From Clostridiales bacterium oral taxon 876 str. F0540 (lineage in GTDB: Bacteria > Bacillota > Clostridia > Clostridiales > Clostridiaceae): DNA of 64,000 nt. The DNA is taken from assembly GCA_000466585.1 (NCBI GenBank), contig KE993464.1, positions 242,555 to 306,554 of the forward strand, given 5' to 3'. Every line of letters begins with the position of its first letter. Positions within the stretch are counted from its first letter, which is position 1. Under the pieces are notes generated by a model. The model had not been told where the DNA came from, searched no databases, and saw only the letters and a list, made by a program, of their open reading frames with translations. The position numbers and the translations under genes were made by a program. Positions 24,621 through 33,339 of this stretch are shown here, one piece after another.

Positions 24621-26093
24621 ATGTTAAAATTTAAAAAACTAATGGCGCTGACCATGGGAACTTTAATGGGAGCTTCTATAGTTCTTACTGGATGCAGTAC
24701 AAGCAAGTCTGCTAATGGGGAGTCAGGTAAAAACTCACAGCCTGTTGAGTTAGTTTGGTATACCATAGGTGCACCGCAAAAGGACACCGAAAAAGTAAAT
24801 GAAGAAATAAACAAGTATATCAAAGATAAAATAGGTGCAACAGTTAAAATTAAACAGATCGACTGGGGTGACTATAGCAAAAAGATGCAGGTAGTTGTTA
24901 ACTCAGGGGAAGAGTATGACATAGCCTTTACATGTTCATGGGCAAATGATTACTTATCTAATGCTAGAAAAGGTGCATTCATAGCATTGAATGATCCTAA
25001 AAATAATTTGCTGGATAAGTATGCAAAGGATACTTATAATGCAGTTGATCCTGGTTTCTGGGAAGGTGCAAAGCTTGATGGAAAGATTTATGCAGTACCA
25101 ACAAATAAAGAACTTGGTGTAGCACCAATGTGGGTATTCACAAAAGAGTATGTGGATAAATATAAAATAGATATAACCAAGATAAAAAACCTAGAAGATC
25201 TTGAACCTTATTTAAAGATTATAAAGGAAAAAGAACCGGATGTAGTTCCGTTTTATATAACTAAAGACTACTCTGTTCCTAATTACTTTGATAAACCTAT
25301 TGATTCTACACCGGTTGGTATAGGTCTGGATGATTCTTCGTTAAAAGTAGTAAATACATTTGAAACTGATAAAGTAAAAAAGCAGCTTGAAACAATGAAT
25401 AAGTATTATAAAGCTGGATATATAAATAAAGATGCTGCAACTGCAAAGGATGAAAAGACTGTTAAGAGATTTGTAACCAAGGGAGATGGACAGCCTTATG
25501 CAGATGTATTATGGTCAAAGGATTTAGGATACCCAGTTGTTGCAACTCCAATAATGGATACTTATATAACAAATGGTTCTACAACTGGTGCTATGCAGGC
25601 AATTTCAGTTACTTCAAAGCATCCAGACAAAGCAATGCAGTTCTTAAATTTATTAAATACAGATAAAACTTTAAGAAATCTTGTTAACTATGGTATAGAA
25701 GGCGTTCATTACCAAAAGGCAGGCGATAATCAAATCAAGATATTGCCAGATCAAAAGAATTACCAAATGCCATATTTCTCACTTGGAAACTTATTTATAA
25801 CATACACTTTAGACAATGAGCCAAAGACAAAATGGGATGAATTTAAAAAGTTTAATGCTGAATCAAAGAAATCTTCATCACTAGGCTTTAAGTTTGACCC
25901 AGCGCCTGTAAATACTGAAATAGCAGGTCTTAAAAATGTTTTAGATGAGTTCTCTCCATCATTGTATAGTGGAACAGTAGATCCAAATGAATATCTTCCA
26001 AAATTAAATGCTAAGTTAAAATCAAGCGGAATAGATAAGATAATAACCGAAATGCAAAAACAAGTAGACGATTGGAAGAGTAAAAATAAATAA
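24621..26093 (+). CDS. ABC transporter solute-binding lipoprotein (LipO/YtcQ type)
   Basis: Extracellular lipid-anchored receptor that delivers the oligosaccharide to the two permeases upstream. The 490-residue protein has a signal peptide ending in the lipobox LTGC (Cys at about 25), followed by a Ser/Asn-rich linker and an SBP fold beginning PVELVWYTIGAPQKD. The length of nearly 500 residues fits the large-SBP group paired with LplB/YtcP permeases. GGAGGGG is 5 bases before the ATG. It has its own regulated promoter region and a strong terminator after it, so it is probably made in excess over the permeases. The ligand is unknown; the YesMN pairing suggests a plant polysaccharide fragment. 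Confidence 0.93.
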   Translation: MLKFKKLMALTMGTLMGASIVLTGCSTSKSANGESGKNSQPVELVWYTIGAPQKDTEKVNEEINKYIKDKIGATVKIKQIDWGDYSKKMQVVVNSGEEYDIAFTCSWANDYLSNARKGAFIALNDPKNNLLDKYAKDTYNAVDPGFWEGAKLDGKIYAVPTNKELGVAPMWVFTKEYVDKYKIDITKIKNLEDLEPYLKIIKEKEPDVVPFYITKDYSVPNYFDKPIDSTPVGIGLDDSSLKVVNTFETDKVKKQLETMNKYYKAGYINKDAATAKDEKTVKRFVTKGDGQPYADVLWSKDLGYPVVATPIMDTYITNGSTTGAMQAISVTSKHPDKAMQFLNLLNTDKTLRNLVNYGIEGVHYQKAGDNQIKILPDQKNYQMPYFSLGNLFITYTLDNEPKTKWDEFKKFNAESKKSSSLGFKFDPAPVNTEIAGLKNVLDEFSPSLYSGTVDPNEYLPKLNAKLKSSGIDKIITEMQKQVDDWKSKNK

Positions 26094-26103
26094 GATAAAA
26101 AAC

Positions 26104-26136
26104 AACCGGCTTCAAATTGAAGCCGGTTACTTTTTT
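26104..26136. terminator. Bidirectional intrinsic terminator
   Basis: AACCGGCTTCAA / TTGAAGCCGGTT, with T-runs on both strands, lies between the convergent lipoprotein genes. Confidence 0.9.
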
Positions 26137-26137
26137 A

Positions 26138-26692
26138 TTATTTAACTTCTGTCTTTTTAAATAATTCCTTGAACTTGTCATCAACAGCTTTATCAACTTT
26201 TTTAGCATCCTTTAAAGCTGGTTCATCACTATCATTGATAGTCATTGTAACTTCATATAAATCTGTTGGAACTTTATTAGCATCAAGAACTACAACAAAA
26301 TCTTTTTCAGATTTTTTTCCGCTAACATTGCTATAATATGTATAAACTTTTGTGTTAGCCATATCAACCTTTTGATCTGTCATAGCTTTTTCTCTTATAG
26401 CTTTAGCTTTATCAGCATATGTTTTAAATTTAGCCTTATCTAGTATTTTTATAGTTCCTCCAGCTGTATCAAGATAGAAGTAATCCTTGTTACCTAGGTT
26501 GTCTAAAATGTCAGAAAACTGTGCTACTTCCTTAGCCTTAAAATCAGGATCAAGCTGGTCCTTCTTAACTTCTTGCTTTGCTTCCTGTTGTGGTTTAGCA
26601 TCAGCTGCAGTTGTTTTTTGTTCCTTTGCTGAACAAGCTGCTAGAGATAGAGTTAAAGATGCTGCTAAAATTGCAGTGATAAATTTTTTCAT
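26138..26692 (-). CDS. Small lipoprotein of unknown function
   Basis: A 184-residue exported protein. The N-terminus MKKFITAILAASLTLSLAAC is a lipoprotein signal peptide with the lipobox LAAC (Cys20). A Lys/Glu/Gln-rich linker follows, then a small domain with QFSDILDNLGNKDYFYLDTAGG and KKSEKDFVVVLDANKVPTDLYEVT. I do not recognise a family. The ATG at 26692 is chosen because GGGGG lies 9 bases upstream and the signal peptide begins there; an upstream in-frame codon would add a non-signal segment. It has its own extended -10 promoter and converges with the solute-binding lipoprotein. Confidence 0.75.
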   Translation of the reverse strand: MKKFITAILAASLTLSLAACSAKEQKTTAADAKPQQEAKQEVKKDQLDPDFKAKEVAQFSDILDNLGNKDYFYLDTAGGTIKILDKAKFKTYADKAKAIREKAMTDQKVDMANTKVYTYYSNVSGKKSEKDFVVVLDANKVPTDLYEVTMTINDSDEPALKDAKKVDKAVDDKFKELFKKTEVK

Positions 26693-26742
26693 GTAAATCG
26701 CCCCCATAAAAATAAATTCATTAATATTAATTAACTGAATCA

Positions 26743-26751
26743 ATTATACCA
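26743..26751 (-). promoter_or_regulatory. Extended -10 promoter of the small lipoprotein gene
   Basis: Minus-strand TGGTATAAT, a perfect TGnTATAAT element, 51 bases upstream of the start at 26692. TTGCAT lies about 16 bases further up as a weak -35. In the 26693-27116 gap I see only this promoter and the one at 27021-27049. Confidence 0.55.
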
Positions 26752-27020
26752 CATAAAGTAAAAAATGCAAATGATTTTAAAGGTATAATATTCTTAATTT
26801 TCAATATATGAAGGAAAAGCTTCAAAAATTCGTATATTTATTTAAATAAGTCTAATATGATAAATATTAATCAGTAGGCACTGAATTAAATAATGAAAGT
26901 AAATTTTCAAAATATTTAGATTATGATAATTATGTTTCAAAATATAAGTTAAGTCAATAAAAACTGAATTGTCAAAGAATAAACATTTTTAGTTATTATA
27001 AAATATTAATTAAGCATACA

Positions 27021-27049
27021 TTCACAAAAATAAAAATATAGTATATAAT
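27021..27049 (+). promoter_or_regulatory. Sigma-A promoter of the hydroxylase-like gene
   Basis: TTCACA (27021-27026), 17-base spacer, TATAAT (27044-27049): 11 of 12 consensus positions, 68 bases before the start codon at 27117. Confidence 0.7.
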
Positions 27050-27116
27050 AAATGAGAATGGTTATTAATTAATATTTACTTATAAAATATAATCTTAAAA
27101 TAAAGGGGAAATTTAC

Positions 27117-27638
27117 ATGCTATTATTAGTAATTGTAATATTAGCTTTTTTATATGCTTCTTTAGTTGAATATTGTCTTCATAGATTTGTACAGCATCGT
27201 ACGTACGAGATAGACCATATAAAAAACCACCACAGATTGTTTCATGGAGTAAAGTCCTATCAAATCAAAGAAGCCAAATCAGAGGATATACTCTTAGATG
27301 CAAAGGGAATCTTAACGAATATTGTATTATACGTGATACCTTCTGCTGTATTATTTATGCAGAGTAAGATATATGGCATTTTATTTCTTATAGTTTGTCT
27401 CATCTATAATGTGTGGGAAGAATGTGTCCATTTTTATTCTCATAAGATTACAAATACCTTTTTAGAACAAAATAGACTCTTTAAAAGATTAAAAGAACAT
27501 CATAGAGTTCATCATTATATATATAACTCCAATTACGGAATAGGATCAACTATATGGGATATAGTATTTCGAACAAAGAAGCTGGCTGATAGAAGATGGG
27601 AAGAGAGAATAATAAGTTTAATGAAAGATGAAAAGTAA
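27117..27638 (+). CDS. Fatty acid hydroxylase superfamily (di-iron) membrane protein
   Basis: A 173-residue membrane protein with the histidine clusters of the fatty-acid-hydroxylase/sterol-desaturase superfamily: HRFVQH (about 22), HHRLFH (about 38), HFYSH (about 103) and EHHRVHH (about 123). These would hold a di-iron centre on the cytoplasmic side. Hydrophobic segments lie at the N-terminus and around residues 65-95. The superfamily hydroxylates or desaturates lipids and carotenoids. A di-iron oxygenase-like protein in an apparent anaerobe is notable. AAGGGGAA precedes the ATG. It stands alone between a good promoter and a bidirectional terminator, so the substrate cannot be inferred. Confidence 0.82.
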   Translation: MLLLVIVILAFLYASLVEYCLHRFVQHRTYEIDHIKNHHRLFHGVKSYQIKEAKSEDILLDAKGILTNIVLYVIPSAVLFMQSKIYGILFLIVCLIYNVWEECVHFYSHKITNTFLEQNRLFKRLKEHHRVHHYIYNSNYGIGSTIWDIVFRTKKLADRRWEERIISLMKDEK

Positions 27639-27640
27639 AG

Positions 27641-27673
27641 AAAAATTGCGGCAAGCCGCAATTTTATTTTTTT
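27641..27673. terminator. Bidirectional intrinsic terminator
   Basis: AAAATTGCGGC / GCCGCAATTTT around AA, with T-rich flanks on both strands, between the convergent hydroxylase-like and esterase genes. It overlaps the last codons of the esterase gene (27664). Confidence 0.85.
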
Positions 27674-28446
27674 ATAGGAAGCCAATTTAATACTTTTTGT
27701 ATTTGCGTATCCCAATATGCCCAGTCATGAACTCCTGGACCTTCATCATAGGTATAATCAAAGTCAGTATCTTTAATAAAGTTTCTGAAAACTTGATTGT
27801 CTTCATAAAGAAAATCTTCTGTTCCGCAGCATTGGTATAGTTTAGGTTTATCGGACTTTGATGCTGATACTTGTTTAGTTAGGTAAAGAAGGTCGTTTTT
27901 GCTTTCAGCTATTGAATTTAGATCTCCAAATATGTTATATAGTTCTTCTTTATCCTGTATTGTATCTTCTTTAACTCTGGATGCTATATCAAGTACCCCT
28001 GAAAGACTTGCCGCAGCCGCATATTTTTCAGGAAAACTCAAAGCTGCTTTAAATGCTCCGTAGCCTCCCATTGAAAGTCCTGCAACAAAATTATCCTCTC
28101 TTTTTGAGCTTAATGGGAAGAACTGTCTTGCTATTTCGGGAAGTTCTTCTGTTATGTACGTAAAATATTTGTAGCCATGTTTCATATCTGTATAAAAGCT
28201 TCTGCCTGCATTTGGCATAACTACTGCAAGCCCCATGTCAGAAACGTACCTTTCAATTGAAGTTCTTCTTTGCCATATAGTATGGTCATCAGATAGGCCA
28301 TGAAGCAAATATAAGGTTGGGTACTTTTCTTTGACCTCAGAACCCTTCATGCCGATTTGTGAGTATGTATTTTGAGGTAAAATTACGCATATAGATGTAG
28401 ATATGCCTAATACTTCGGAAAAAAAGTCGCAATGAATCAGTGCCAT
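27664..28446 (-). CDS. Esterase of the EstA / esterase D-like family
   Basis: An alpha/beta-hydrolase of 260 residues, cytoplasmic (no signal peptide). The oxyanion region TLYLLHGLSDDHTIW is followed by the nucleophile elbow GLSMGGYGAF (Ser near 118). The acid Asp lies in CCGTEDFLYED and the catalytic His in GPGVHDWAYWD. Size and motifs match the tributyrin esterase EstA / acetyl esterase group of Firmicutes. An activity on short acyl esters, possibly acetylated oligosaccharides, is reasonable but not shown by context. GGAGG precedes the ATG. It is divergent from galM. Confidence 0.87.
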   Translation of the reverse strand: MALIHCDFFSEVLGISTSICVILPQNTYSQIGMKGSEVKEKYPTLYLLHGLSDDHTIWQRRTSIERYVSDMGLAVVMPNAGRSFYTDMKHGYKYFTYITEELPEIARQFFPLSSKREDNFVAGLSMGGYGAFKAALSFPEKYAAAASLSGVLDIASRVKEDTIQDKEELYNIFGDLNSIAESKNDLLYLTKQVSASKSDKPKLYQCCGTEDFLYEDNQVFRNFIKDTDFDYTYDEGPGVHDWAYWDTQIQKVLNWLPIKK

Positions 28447-28630
28447 ATTATTGCCTCCTTATAATTATTACTATATTAGTTAATATAAACATTTTCCTAC
28501 TATATAAAAATTATTTCAAGAATTTTTGTGCAAAATATAGAAAATATATAAGTTTGCTTTAAAAAGTAACTTCTGCAAATTAATATATGATATATTTTAA
28601 AGTAGATATAAATAGAGAGGATGAATTGCT

Positions 28631-29683
28631 ATGGGTATAGGGAAAAAGATCTTTGGGAAAACTTTAGAGGGCAATGAGGCATATATATATACTCTTACAA
28701 ATTCTAATGGAATGTCAGCTGATATAACAAACTTTGGTGGAATAATTTTATCTCTTAAGGTTCCTGACAAACAAGGAAAACTTGACGATGTAGTTCTTAA
28801 CTATGATAAGCTGGAGAGGTTTTTCAAGAGAGGTCCATATTTTGGAGCGATTATTGGCAGATATGCAAATAGAATTGAAAATGCAAGCTTTGAACTTAAT
28901 GGAATTAAATATGAGCTTTACAAAAATGACGGAGCAAATACTCTTCATGGAGGACTTAAGGGATTTGATAAGGTTCTTTGGGATGTAAAGCCTATGGAAG
29001 AGAAAAATGCGTTGGAGCTTACTTACCTAAGCCCAGATGAAGAAGAGGGGTTTCCGGGAAACTTAAGTGTCAAAGTTACATACACTCTTACTGAAGATAA
29101 TGCTGTTAAAATCGATTATAATGCCGTTAGTGACAAGCATACGGTAATTAATTTGACAAATCATTCATATTTTAATTTGTCAGGCCATGCTTCAGGGAAT
29201 ATTTTAAAGCATAAAGTTATGATTAACGCAGATAGTTTTACTCCAAATGATGAGCACTCTATACCAACAGGTGAAATTAAGAGTGTTAAAGGAACGCCAA
29301 TGGATTTTACAGAGCTTAAAGAAGTTGGTAGGGATATTAAGGACGATTACAATCAATTAGTTTATGGTCATGGATATGATCACAACTGGGTGCTTAAGGT
29401 AAGCGGAGAAACTCCTGAAAAGGCAGCTGAAGTTATTGATGAAAACAGCGGTAGGGTCTTAGAAGTGTATACAACTAAGCCTGGTATTCAATTTTATGCA
29501 GGGAACTATTTAGATGATTCCGAGATAGCTAAGGATGGAATAAAATATAGAAACTTCAGCGGACTTTGCCTTGAAACTCAGTACTTCCCAAACTCTATAA
29601 AGCATAAGCATTTTCCCTCACCAATATTAAAGGCTGGAGAAGAATATAAACATACAACTATTTATAAGTTTTCTAATTTATAG
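28631..29683 (+). CDS. galM: Aldose 1-epimerase (galactose mutarotase)
   Basis: Interconverts alpha and beta anomers of galactose, glucose or other aldoses so that GalK or other enzymes get the right form. The 350-residue protein has the family blocks FGAIIGRYANRIENA (about 75), NLTNHSYFNLSGH (about 175, catalytic His) and YGHGYDHNWVL (about 240), with the catalytic Glu in SGLCLETQYFPNS (about 320). AGAGAGGATG lies before the ATG. It stands alone, not next to galKTE at 1-4074, but would complement both the Leloir genes and the galactose-releasing GH36. Confidence 0.95.
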   Translation: MGIGKKIFGKTLEGNEAYIYTLTNSNGMSADITNFGGIILSLKVPDKQGKLDDVVLNYDKLERFFKRGPYFGAIIGRYANRIENASFELNGIKYELYKNDGANTLHGGLKGFDKVLWDVKPMEEKNALELTYLSPDEEEGFPGNLSVKVTYTLTEDNAVKIDYNAVSDKHTVINLTNHSYFNLSGHASGNILKHKVMINADSFTPNDEHSIPTGEIKSVKGTPMDFTELKEVGRDIKDDYNQLVYGHGYDHNWVLKVSGETPEKAAEVIDENSGRVLEVYTTKPGIQFYAGNYLDDSEIAKDGIKYRNFSGLCLETQYFPNSIKHKHFPSPILKAGEEYKHTTIYKFSNL

Positions 29684-29695
29684 TGTCAAGATAAT

Positions 29696-29737
29696 AAAGC
29701 CTCTATAAGAAATGCTAATTTTCTTATAGAGGCTTTC
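29696..29737. terminator. Hairpin terminator between galM and the TPR gene
   Basis: AAAGCCTCTATAAGAAA / TTTCTTATAGAGGCTTT, a near-perfect 17-bp stem between convergent genes. The stem ends carry the A/T tracts, so it can work both ways. Confidence 0.75.
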
Positions 29738-29753
29738 ATAAAATAATTTGATT

Positions 29754-30500
29754 TTAAACCAGAAGTTTTATCTGGTTAATCTCATTTTCTATATCTTCTT
29801 TTGAAACTGCGCTTAAAAATGAAAAACGACAGTTTAAAGCTTTATTAAGTGCATCTAAAGCTTCTGTATAATTTTCAAAGTATACCAGTGTTTTTGCGTA
29901 ATAATAATAGGCTGTCGAAAACTGAGGCTTCATAGGAATAAGTTTATTATAAATTTCCAGTGCTTTGCTATAATCATCCAAAAAATAATAGTTCATAGCT
30001 AAATTGTCTAAAAGGCTTGGATCATCTTTACTGTAATCATAAGCTTCCAAGTTAAACTCTATAGCCTTGTTGTAGTCGCCGCTTAGTATTAAATAATAAC
30101 CTAAATTTTGATAAAGCACTGAGGTTTTTATACCGTCTTTATATAGTCCTTCAAGCAGACTTATTGCTTCGTTTATATCGTTCTTTTTCCAGGAAACCAA
30201 AGATAAATTTAGAATAGCACTAATTTTGTCCTTTTGAGAAATCTTCTGACTTAATATTTCTTTTAATATTCTTTCAGCTTTATCGGTATAAGCTTGTCTT
30301 AATAACACATATGAGTACATTATTTTTATAGTAGGTGTGCTGTGCTTTGAATTATAAGCCTTCTCATAAAACTTTAGAGCATCTTCAATATCTCCGCTAT
30401 TATATTTCTTATTAGCCATAATAAAATAAATAAAAGGCATAAATCTATAAAAGAAATAAAGTATAGCAACTAATACAATAGGTATTAAATATTTACTCAT
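29754..30500 (-). CDS. Membrane-anchored TPR-repeat protein
   Basis: A 248-residue protein with one N-terminal membrane segment (YLIPIVLVAILYFFYRFM) followed by tandem tetratricopeptide repeats. Typical units are YNSGDIEDALKFYEKAY, LSGDYNKAIEFNLEAY, LDDYSKALEIYNKLI and FENYTEALDALNKAL. TPRs are protein-interaction scaffolds; no enzymatic motif is present. The ATG at 30500 is chosen because GGGGGAT is just upstream and the membrane segment begins there; an in-frame codon at 30545 adds an unlikely leader. It is transcribed alone on the minus strand, divergent from the mannan locus. Function unknown. Confidence 0.8.
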   Translation of the reverse strand: MSKYLIPIVLVAILYFFYRFMPFIYFIMANKKYNSGDIEDALKFYEKAYNSKHSTPTIKIMYSYVLLRQAYTDKAERILKEILSQKISQKDKISAILNLSLVSWKKNDINEAISLLEGLYKDGIKTSVLYQNLGYYLILSGDYNKAIEFNLEAYDYSKDDPSLLDNLAMNYYFLDDYSKALEIYNKLIPMKPQFSTAYYYYAKTLVYFENYTEALDALNKALNCRFSFLSAVSKEDIENEINQIKLLV

Positions 30501-30683
30501 TTTTATATCCCCCAATCTATAATAAGTCATAATAATAGTATACAAAAAAATGAATAGAATAACAAATCTGAATAGAATAGAGTTATTTTATTTACTGTGT
30601 AAATCATATTATGATATATTATTTGTAAAGCATTATTTCTAGTACAGGGGTATGGATGTACTTTTATAAAGGGGAATTAACGT

Positions 30684-31271
30684 ATGGTTGACTTGAAAAA
30701 AATGAACAGAAAAGAAAAAATAGAATATATATGGGATTATTATAAAATTCATATTATAGCAACGCTTATTGCTATATTTGCTTTAAGTTCTTTCATTTAC
30801 AGTTACGTTACAAAAGTAGAATATGTGTTTAATCTTACAATACTTTGCAATGAAATGGATGAAAGCACAAGGGCAAATTTAGAAAAGCAGATCACAAATT
30901 ATGTTGTTTTAAAAGGTGAAAAAAGAAAGCAGGCTGTTGTAGAAGTAATGCCAATTACTGATACAAGCAATCCTTCGCCAATGACTGCCCAGTATATGCA
31001 GAAGTTTATGGCTAAACTAGCAGCAGGAGAAATTGATTTGGTTATATTTGATAAAAGTATGATTGAAACTTACACCAAACAGGAAGCTCTTTTAAAGCTT
31101 GACGATATAGTCAATGATAGCGCCAAAGGGGGATATACAGTAAGTGCTGATAATATTAAAATTCTAAAAGATGCTGGCTTTAATACGAAAGATAAAGTTG
31201 TTGGAATTATGAGCTCAAGTAGACAAAAGGAAAAAGCAGTGTCCGTATTAAATTGGATGATAAATAGATAA
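30684..31271 (+). CDS. Membrane-anchored protein, paralogue of 52782-53417
   Basis: A 195-residue protein with a short basic cytoplasmic start (KKMNRKEKIEYIWDYYKIH), one membrane segment (about 24-44) and an outside domain. The outside part (VEYVFNLTILCNE, then EIDLVIFDKSMIETYTKQEALLKLDDI) resembles part of an extracellular solute-binding-protein fold, but it is too short for a complete SBP. Proteins of this form are found beside YesL genes in Firmicute sugar loci, and YesL follows 21 bases later. A clear paralogue closes the mannan locus at 52782-53417. Function unknown; a sensor or transporter accessory is possible. Confidence 0.65.
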   Translation: MVDLKKMNRKEKIEYIWDYYKIHIIATLIAIFALSSFIYSYVTKVEYVFNLTILCNEMDESTRANLEKQITNYVVLKGEKRKQAVVEVMPITDTSNPSPMTAQYMQKFMAKLAAGEIDLVIFDKSMIETYTKQEALLKLDDIVNDSAKGGYTVSADNIKILKDAGFNTKDKVVGIMSSSRQKEKAVSVLNWMINR

Positions 31272-31292
31272 CAAAGGAGTGTTAATTAAGCT

Positions 31293-32009
31293 ATGGCTAA
31301 AAAAGAATTTGGAGAAGGAGCTATTTATACAATAACAAATTATATTTGGTGGTTCTTTTTAGGAAACTTCTACTTTGCACTTACAAACATATTATTTATA
31401 TTTGTTTGGTTAGGTACAAGCGCCCAAGGGGATACCGGGTTTAATCTGATTACAGTTATATCACTACTTCCTACAGGGCCTGCTCTGGTTGCTCTTTTGA
31501 GTGTTATGGGAAAGCTTGTTAGAGACAAAGATGTTGATATGACTAAGGATTTTTTCAGGGCGTACAAGAAGAACTTTTTTGAAGCTCTATTTTATTGGGC
31601 CGGATTATTAGTGATTTTGAGTGTGCTTTATGTAGATGTATTATATTTTAATTCAAATACTAAACTTGCTATGTTAAAAATGTTTTTAACTGTAATAGCC
31701 TTTATTGTAATTTCTATGGCTCTTTACATTTTTCCGATTATATCAAGATTTTATTTTAAAGTTAAAGATGTGCTAAAAACATCATTTTATTATTCTATAA
31801 AAAAGTTTCCGATTACAGTAATAAACTGGATATTGTTTGTAGGCTTGACATACATGGCTGCTAAGATTACAAGTCCTTTAATACTTATGTTCTTTTGGAG
31901 TGTGCTTTGTTACTTGATTATGCTTAATACAAAGCCTATACTAAATGAATTGGAAGATAAATATGTAGATAGGCAAGAGGAGAAACAAATTAATATTGAA
32001 AATGAGTAA
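31293..32009 (+). CDS. yesL: YesL family (DUF624) membrane protein
   Basis: A 238-residue integral membrane protein with about five hydrophobic segments. It has the family features: an aromatic first segment (YTITNYIWWFFLGNFYFALTN), LLPTGPALVALLSVM around residue 55, then FFRAYKKNFFEALFYW. YesL proteins occur in Firmicute loci with YesMN or LacI regulators and CUT1 ABC importers. Their role is not firmly established; an accessory role in oligosaccharide uptake is usually assumed. AAAGGAGTG is upstream of the ATG. It is co-transcribed with the anchored protein before it and ends in a terminator ahead of the LacI-type gene. Confidence 0.85.
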   Translation: MAKKEFGEGAIYTITNYIWWFFLGNFYFALTNILFIFVWLGTSAQGDTGFNLITVISLLPTGPALVALLSVMGKLVRDKDVDMTKDFFRAYKKNFFEALFYWAGLLVILSVLYVDVLYFNSNTKLAMLKMFLTVIAFIVISMALYIFPIISRFYFKVKDVLKTSFYYSIKKFPITVINWILFVGLTYMAAKITSPLILMFFWSVLCYLIMLNTKPILNELEDKYVDRQEEKQINIENE

Positions 32010-32014
32010 ATGTT

Positions 32015-32057
32015 TAAAGAGCTTCGCTTGAATTAGCGAGGCTCTTTTGTTTTTTAC
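32015..32057 (+). terminator. Intrinsic terminator after yesL
   Basis: AAAGAGC-TTCGCT pairs with AGCGAG-GCTCTTT, then TTGTTTTTT. Separates yesL from the LacI-type gene. Confidence 0.85.
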
Positions 32058-32160
32058 TTAAATTAATTGATTTTTTTACTTAAATATAGTACTATTATAG
32101 ATGAATTTATATGTTTATTGTATAAAATACTCAATATAGAAATTAAGTTGGAGGATAAGT

Positions 32161-33174
32161 ATGGGAAAGACAGTAACTATGTCGGATATTGCTCAAAAGC
32201 TAAATGTTAGTACTGTGACAATTTCAAAGGCTTTAGGTGATAAAGAAGGCGTTAGTGATGAAATGAGAGAAAAGATAAAGCAAGTAGCGAGTGAAATGGG
32301 ATATCGATATAATGTTGCTGCTAAATCACTTAAGGAAGGATTAAATTATAATATTGGTATCATAATTGCAGAAAGATTTATTGAAGTTGGTGCATCATTT
32401 TACTGGCAGCTATATAAAAAGGTAGCTGACGAGCTTATGAAAAAGGATTATTATGCTGTGTTTGAAATTTTAAAGCATTCAGATGAAGAGAATGCTGTAA
32501 TTCCTAAAATGATTTATGATAACAAGGTTGATGGCGTAATAGTAATGGGACAAGTCGATAAAAGGTATTTTAATATGATTAAAGCTTTGCCTGTGCCTGT
32601 AGTTTTTATGGATTTTTATGAAAAAGACAGTACTCAGGATTTTGTAATTACAGATAACTTTTACAGTATGTATATGTTAACAAGCCACTTGATTGAAATG
32701 GGGCATAAGGATATTGGATTTGTAGGAAATGCAAGATCAACCAGCAGCATACAAGATAGATATTTAGGATATATGAAAGCTTTAATTGAAAATAATATAG
32801 ATCTGGAAAAATGCAGGCAATGGTATGTAAGTGATCGTGAAGATGACGGAGAGTATACAAGCTTTGAGGTTCCGGAAGTACTTCCTACAGCTTTTGTTTG
32901 TAACTGTGATAAGGTAGCTTATGAGTTAATAAGCAAACTTTCTCAAAGTGGTTATAGGGTGCCAGAGGATATATCTGTAGTGGGGTTTGATAATTATGTT
33001 TTTTCTATGGAAAGCGGTGTAGAAATTACTACAGTTGAAGTAGATATGAGAACTATGGCTCAGACAGGCATTGATATAATGATGAAAAAGATTAACAATG
33101 AAAAGGTAAAAAAAGGTATTAGGCAGATAAGCGGTAAGATTATATTTAAGAATTCGGTTAAAAAAATAAATTAA
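32161..33174 (+). CDS. LacI-family transcriptional regulator of the mannan locus
   Basis: Sugar-responsive DNA-binding regulator. The 337-residue protein has the N-terminal helix-turn-helix and hinge (TMSDIAQKLNVSTVTISKALGDKEGVS, residues 5-31), then a periplasmic-binding-protein-like effector domain (about 60-337) with VDGVIVMGQVD, MGHKDIGFVG and PEDISVVGFDNY. GGAGG precedes the ATG. A terminator follows. 165 bases after its end lies a 31-bp perfect palindrome (33339-33369) on the start of the importer-led operon, its probable operator. TTTACTTAAAT boxes upstream of its own gene (around 32053-32085) resemble half-sites, so autoregulation is possible. The effector is probably a manno-oligosaccharide (inference). 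Confidence 0.92.
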   Translation: MGKTVTMSDIAQKLNVSTVTISKALGDKEGVSDEMREKIKQVASEMGYRYNVAAKSLKEGLNYNIGIIIAERFIEVGASFYWQLYKKVADELMKKDYYAVFEILKHSDEENAVIPKMIYDNKVDGVIVMGQVDKRYFNMIKALPVPVVFMDFYEKDSTQDFVITDNFYSMYMLTSHLIEMGHKDIGFVGNARSTSSIQDRYLGYMKALIENNIDLEKCRQWYVSDREDDGEYTSFEVPEVLPTAFVCNCDKVAYELISKLSQSGYRVPEDISVVGFDNYVFSMESGVEITTVEVDMRTMAQTGIDIMMKKINNEKVKKGIRQISGKIIFKNSVKKIN

Positions 33175-33200
33175 TTAAGTAAATTTAATAAAGTAATATT

Positions 33201-33249
33201 AATGATGTAATTAAATTTTTATATAAAAAATCGATTACATCATTTTTTT
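33201..33249 (+). terminator. Intrinsic terminator of the LacI-type gene
   Basis: AATGATGTAAT (33201-33211) pairs with ATTACATCATT (33234-33244), followed by a T-run. Confidence 0.85.
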
Positions 33250-33310
33250 AACTTAAATAAACAAATATTGATTACTTTATATGGAATTTAAACATTTTCA
33301 AAAAAGTATA

Positions 33311-33339
33311 TTGACTTTTTTTAAGTGAAAACGTATAAT
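33311..33339 (+). promoter_or_regulatory. Sigma-A promoter of the mannan operon
   Basis: TTGACT (33311-33316), 17-base spacer, TATAAT (33334-33339): 11 of 12 consensus bases. The spacer contains TTAAGTGAAAACG, so the overlapping string TGAAAACGTATAAT fits the cre consensus at 12 of 14 positions; CcpA control on top of LacI control is possible. Confidence 0.85.

Noticed and set aside
26871..26960. 29-codon open frame (SVGTELNNESKFSKYLDYDN and onward) in the gap before the hydroxylase-like gene
   Set aside because: No start codon, no ribosome binding site and too short; AT-rich chance frame is as likely as a gene relic.
27050..27075. GAGAATGGTTATTAATT resembles a Fur box just downstream of the promoter of the hydroxylase-like gene
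   Set aside because: Too many mismatches to the 19-bp Fur palindrome and no symmetry around a centre.
30591..30620. TTTACT-18-TATATT upstream of the anchored protein gene at 30684, overlapping the small palindrome TTTAC-TGT-GTAAA
   Set aside because: Weak promoter match and a short palindrome in AT-rich DNA; not listed as a feature.
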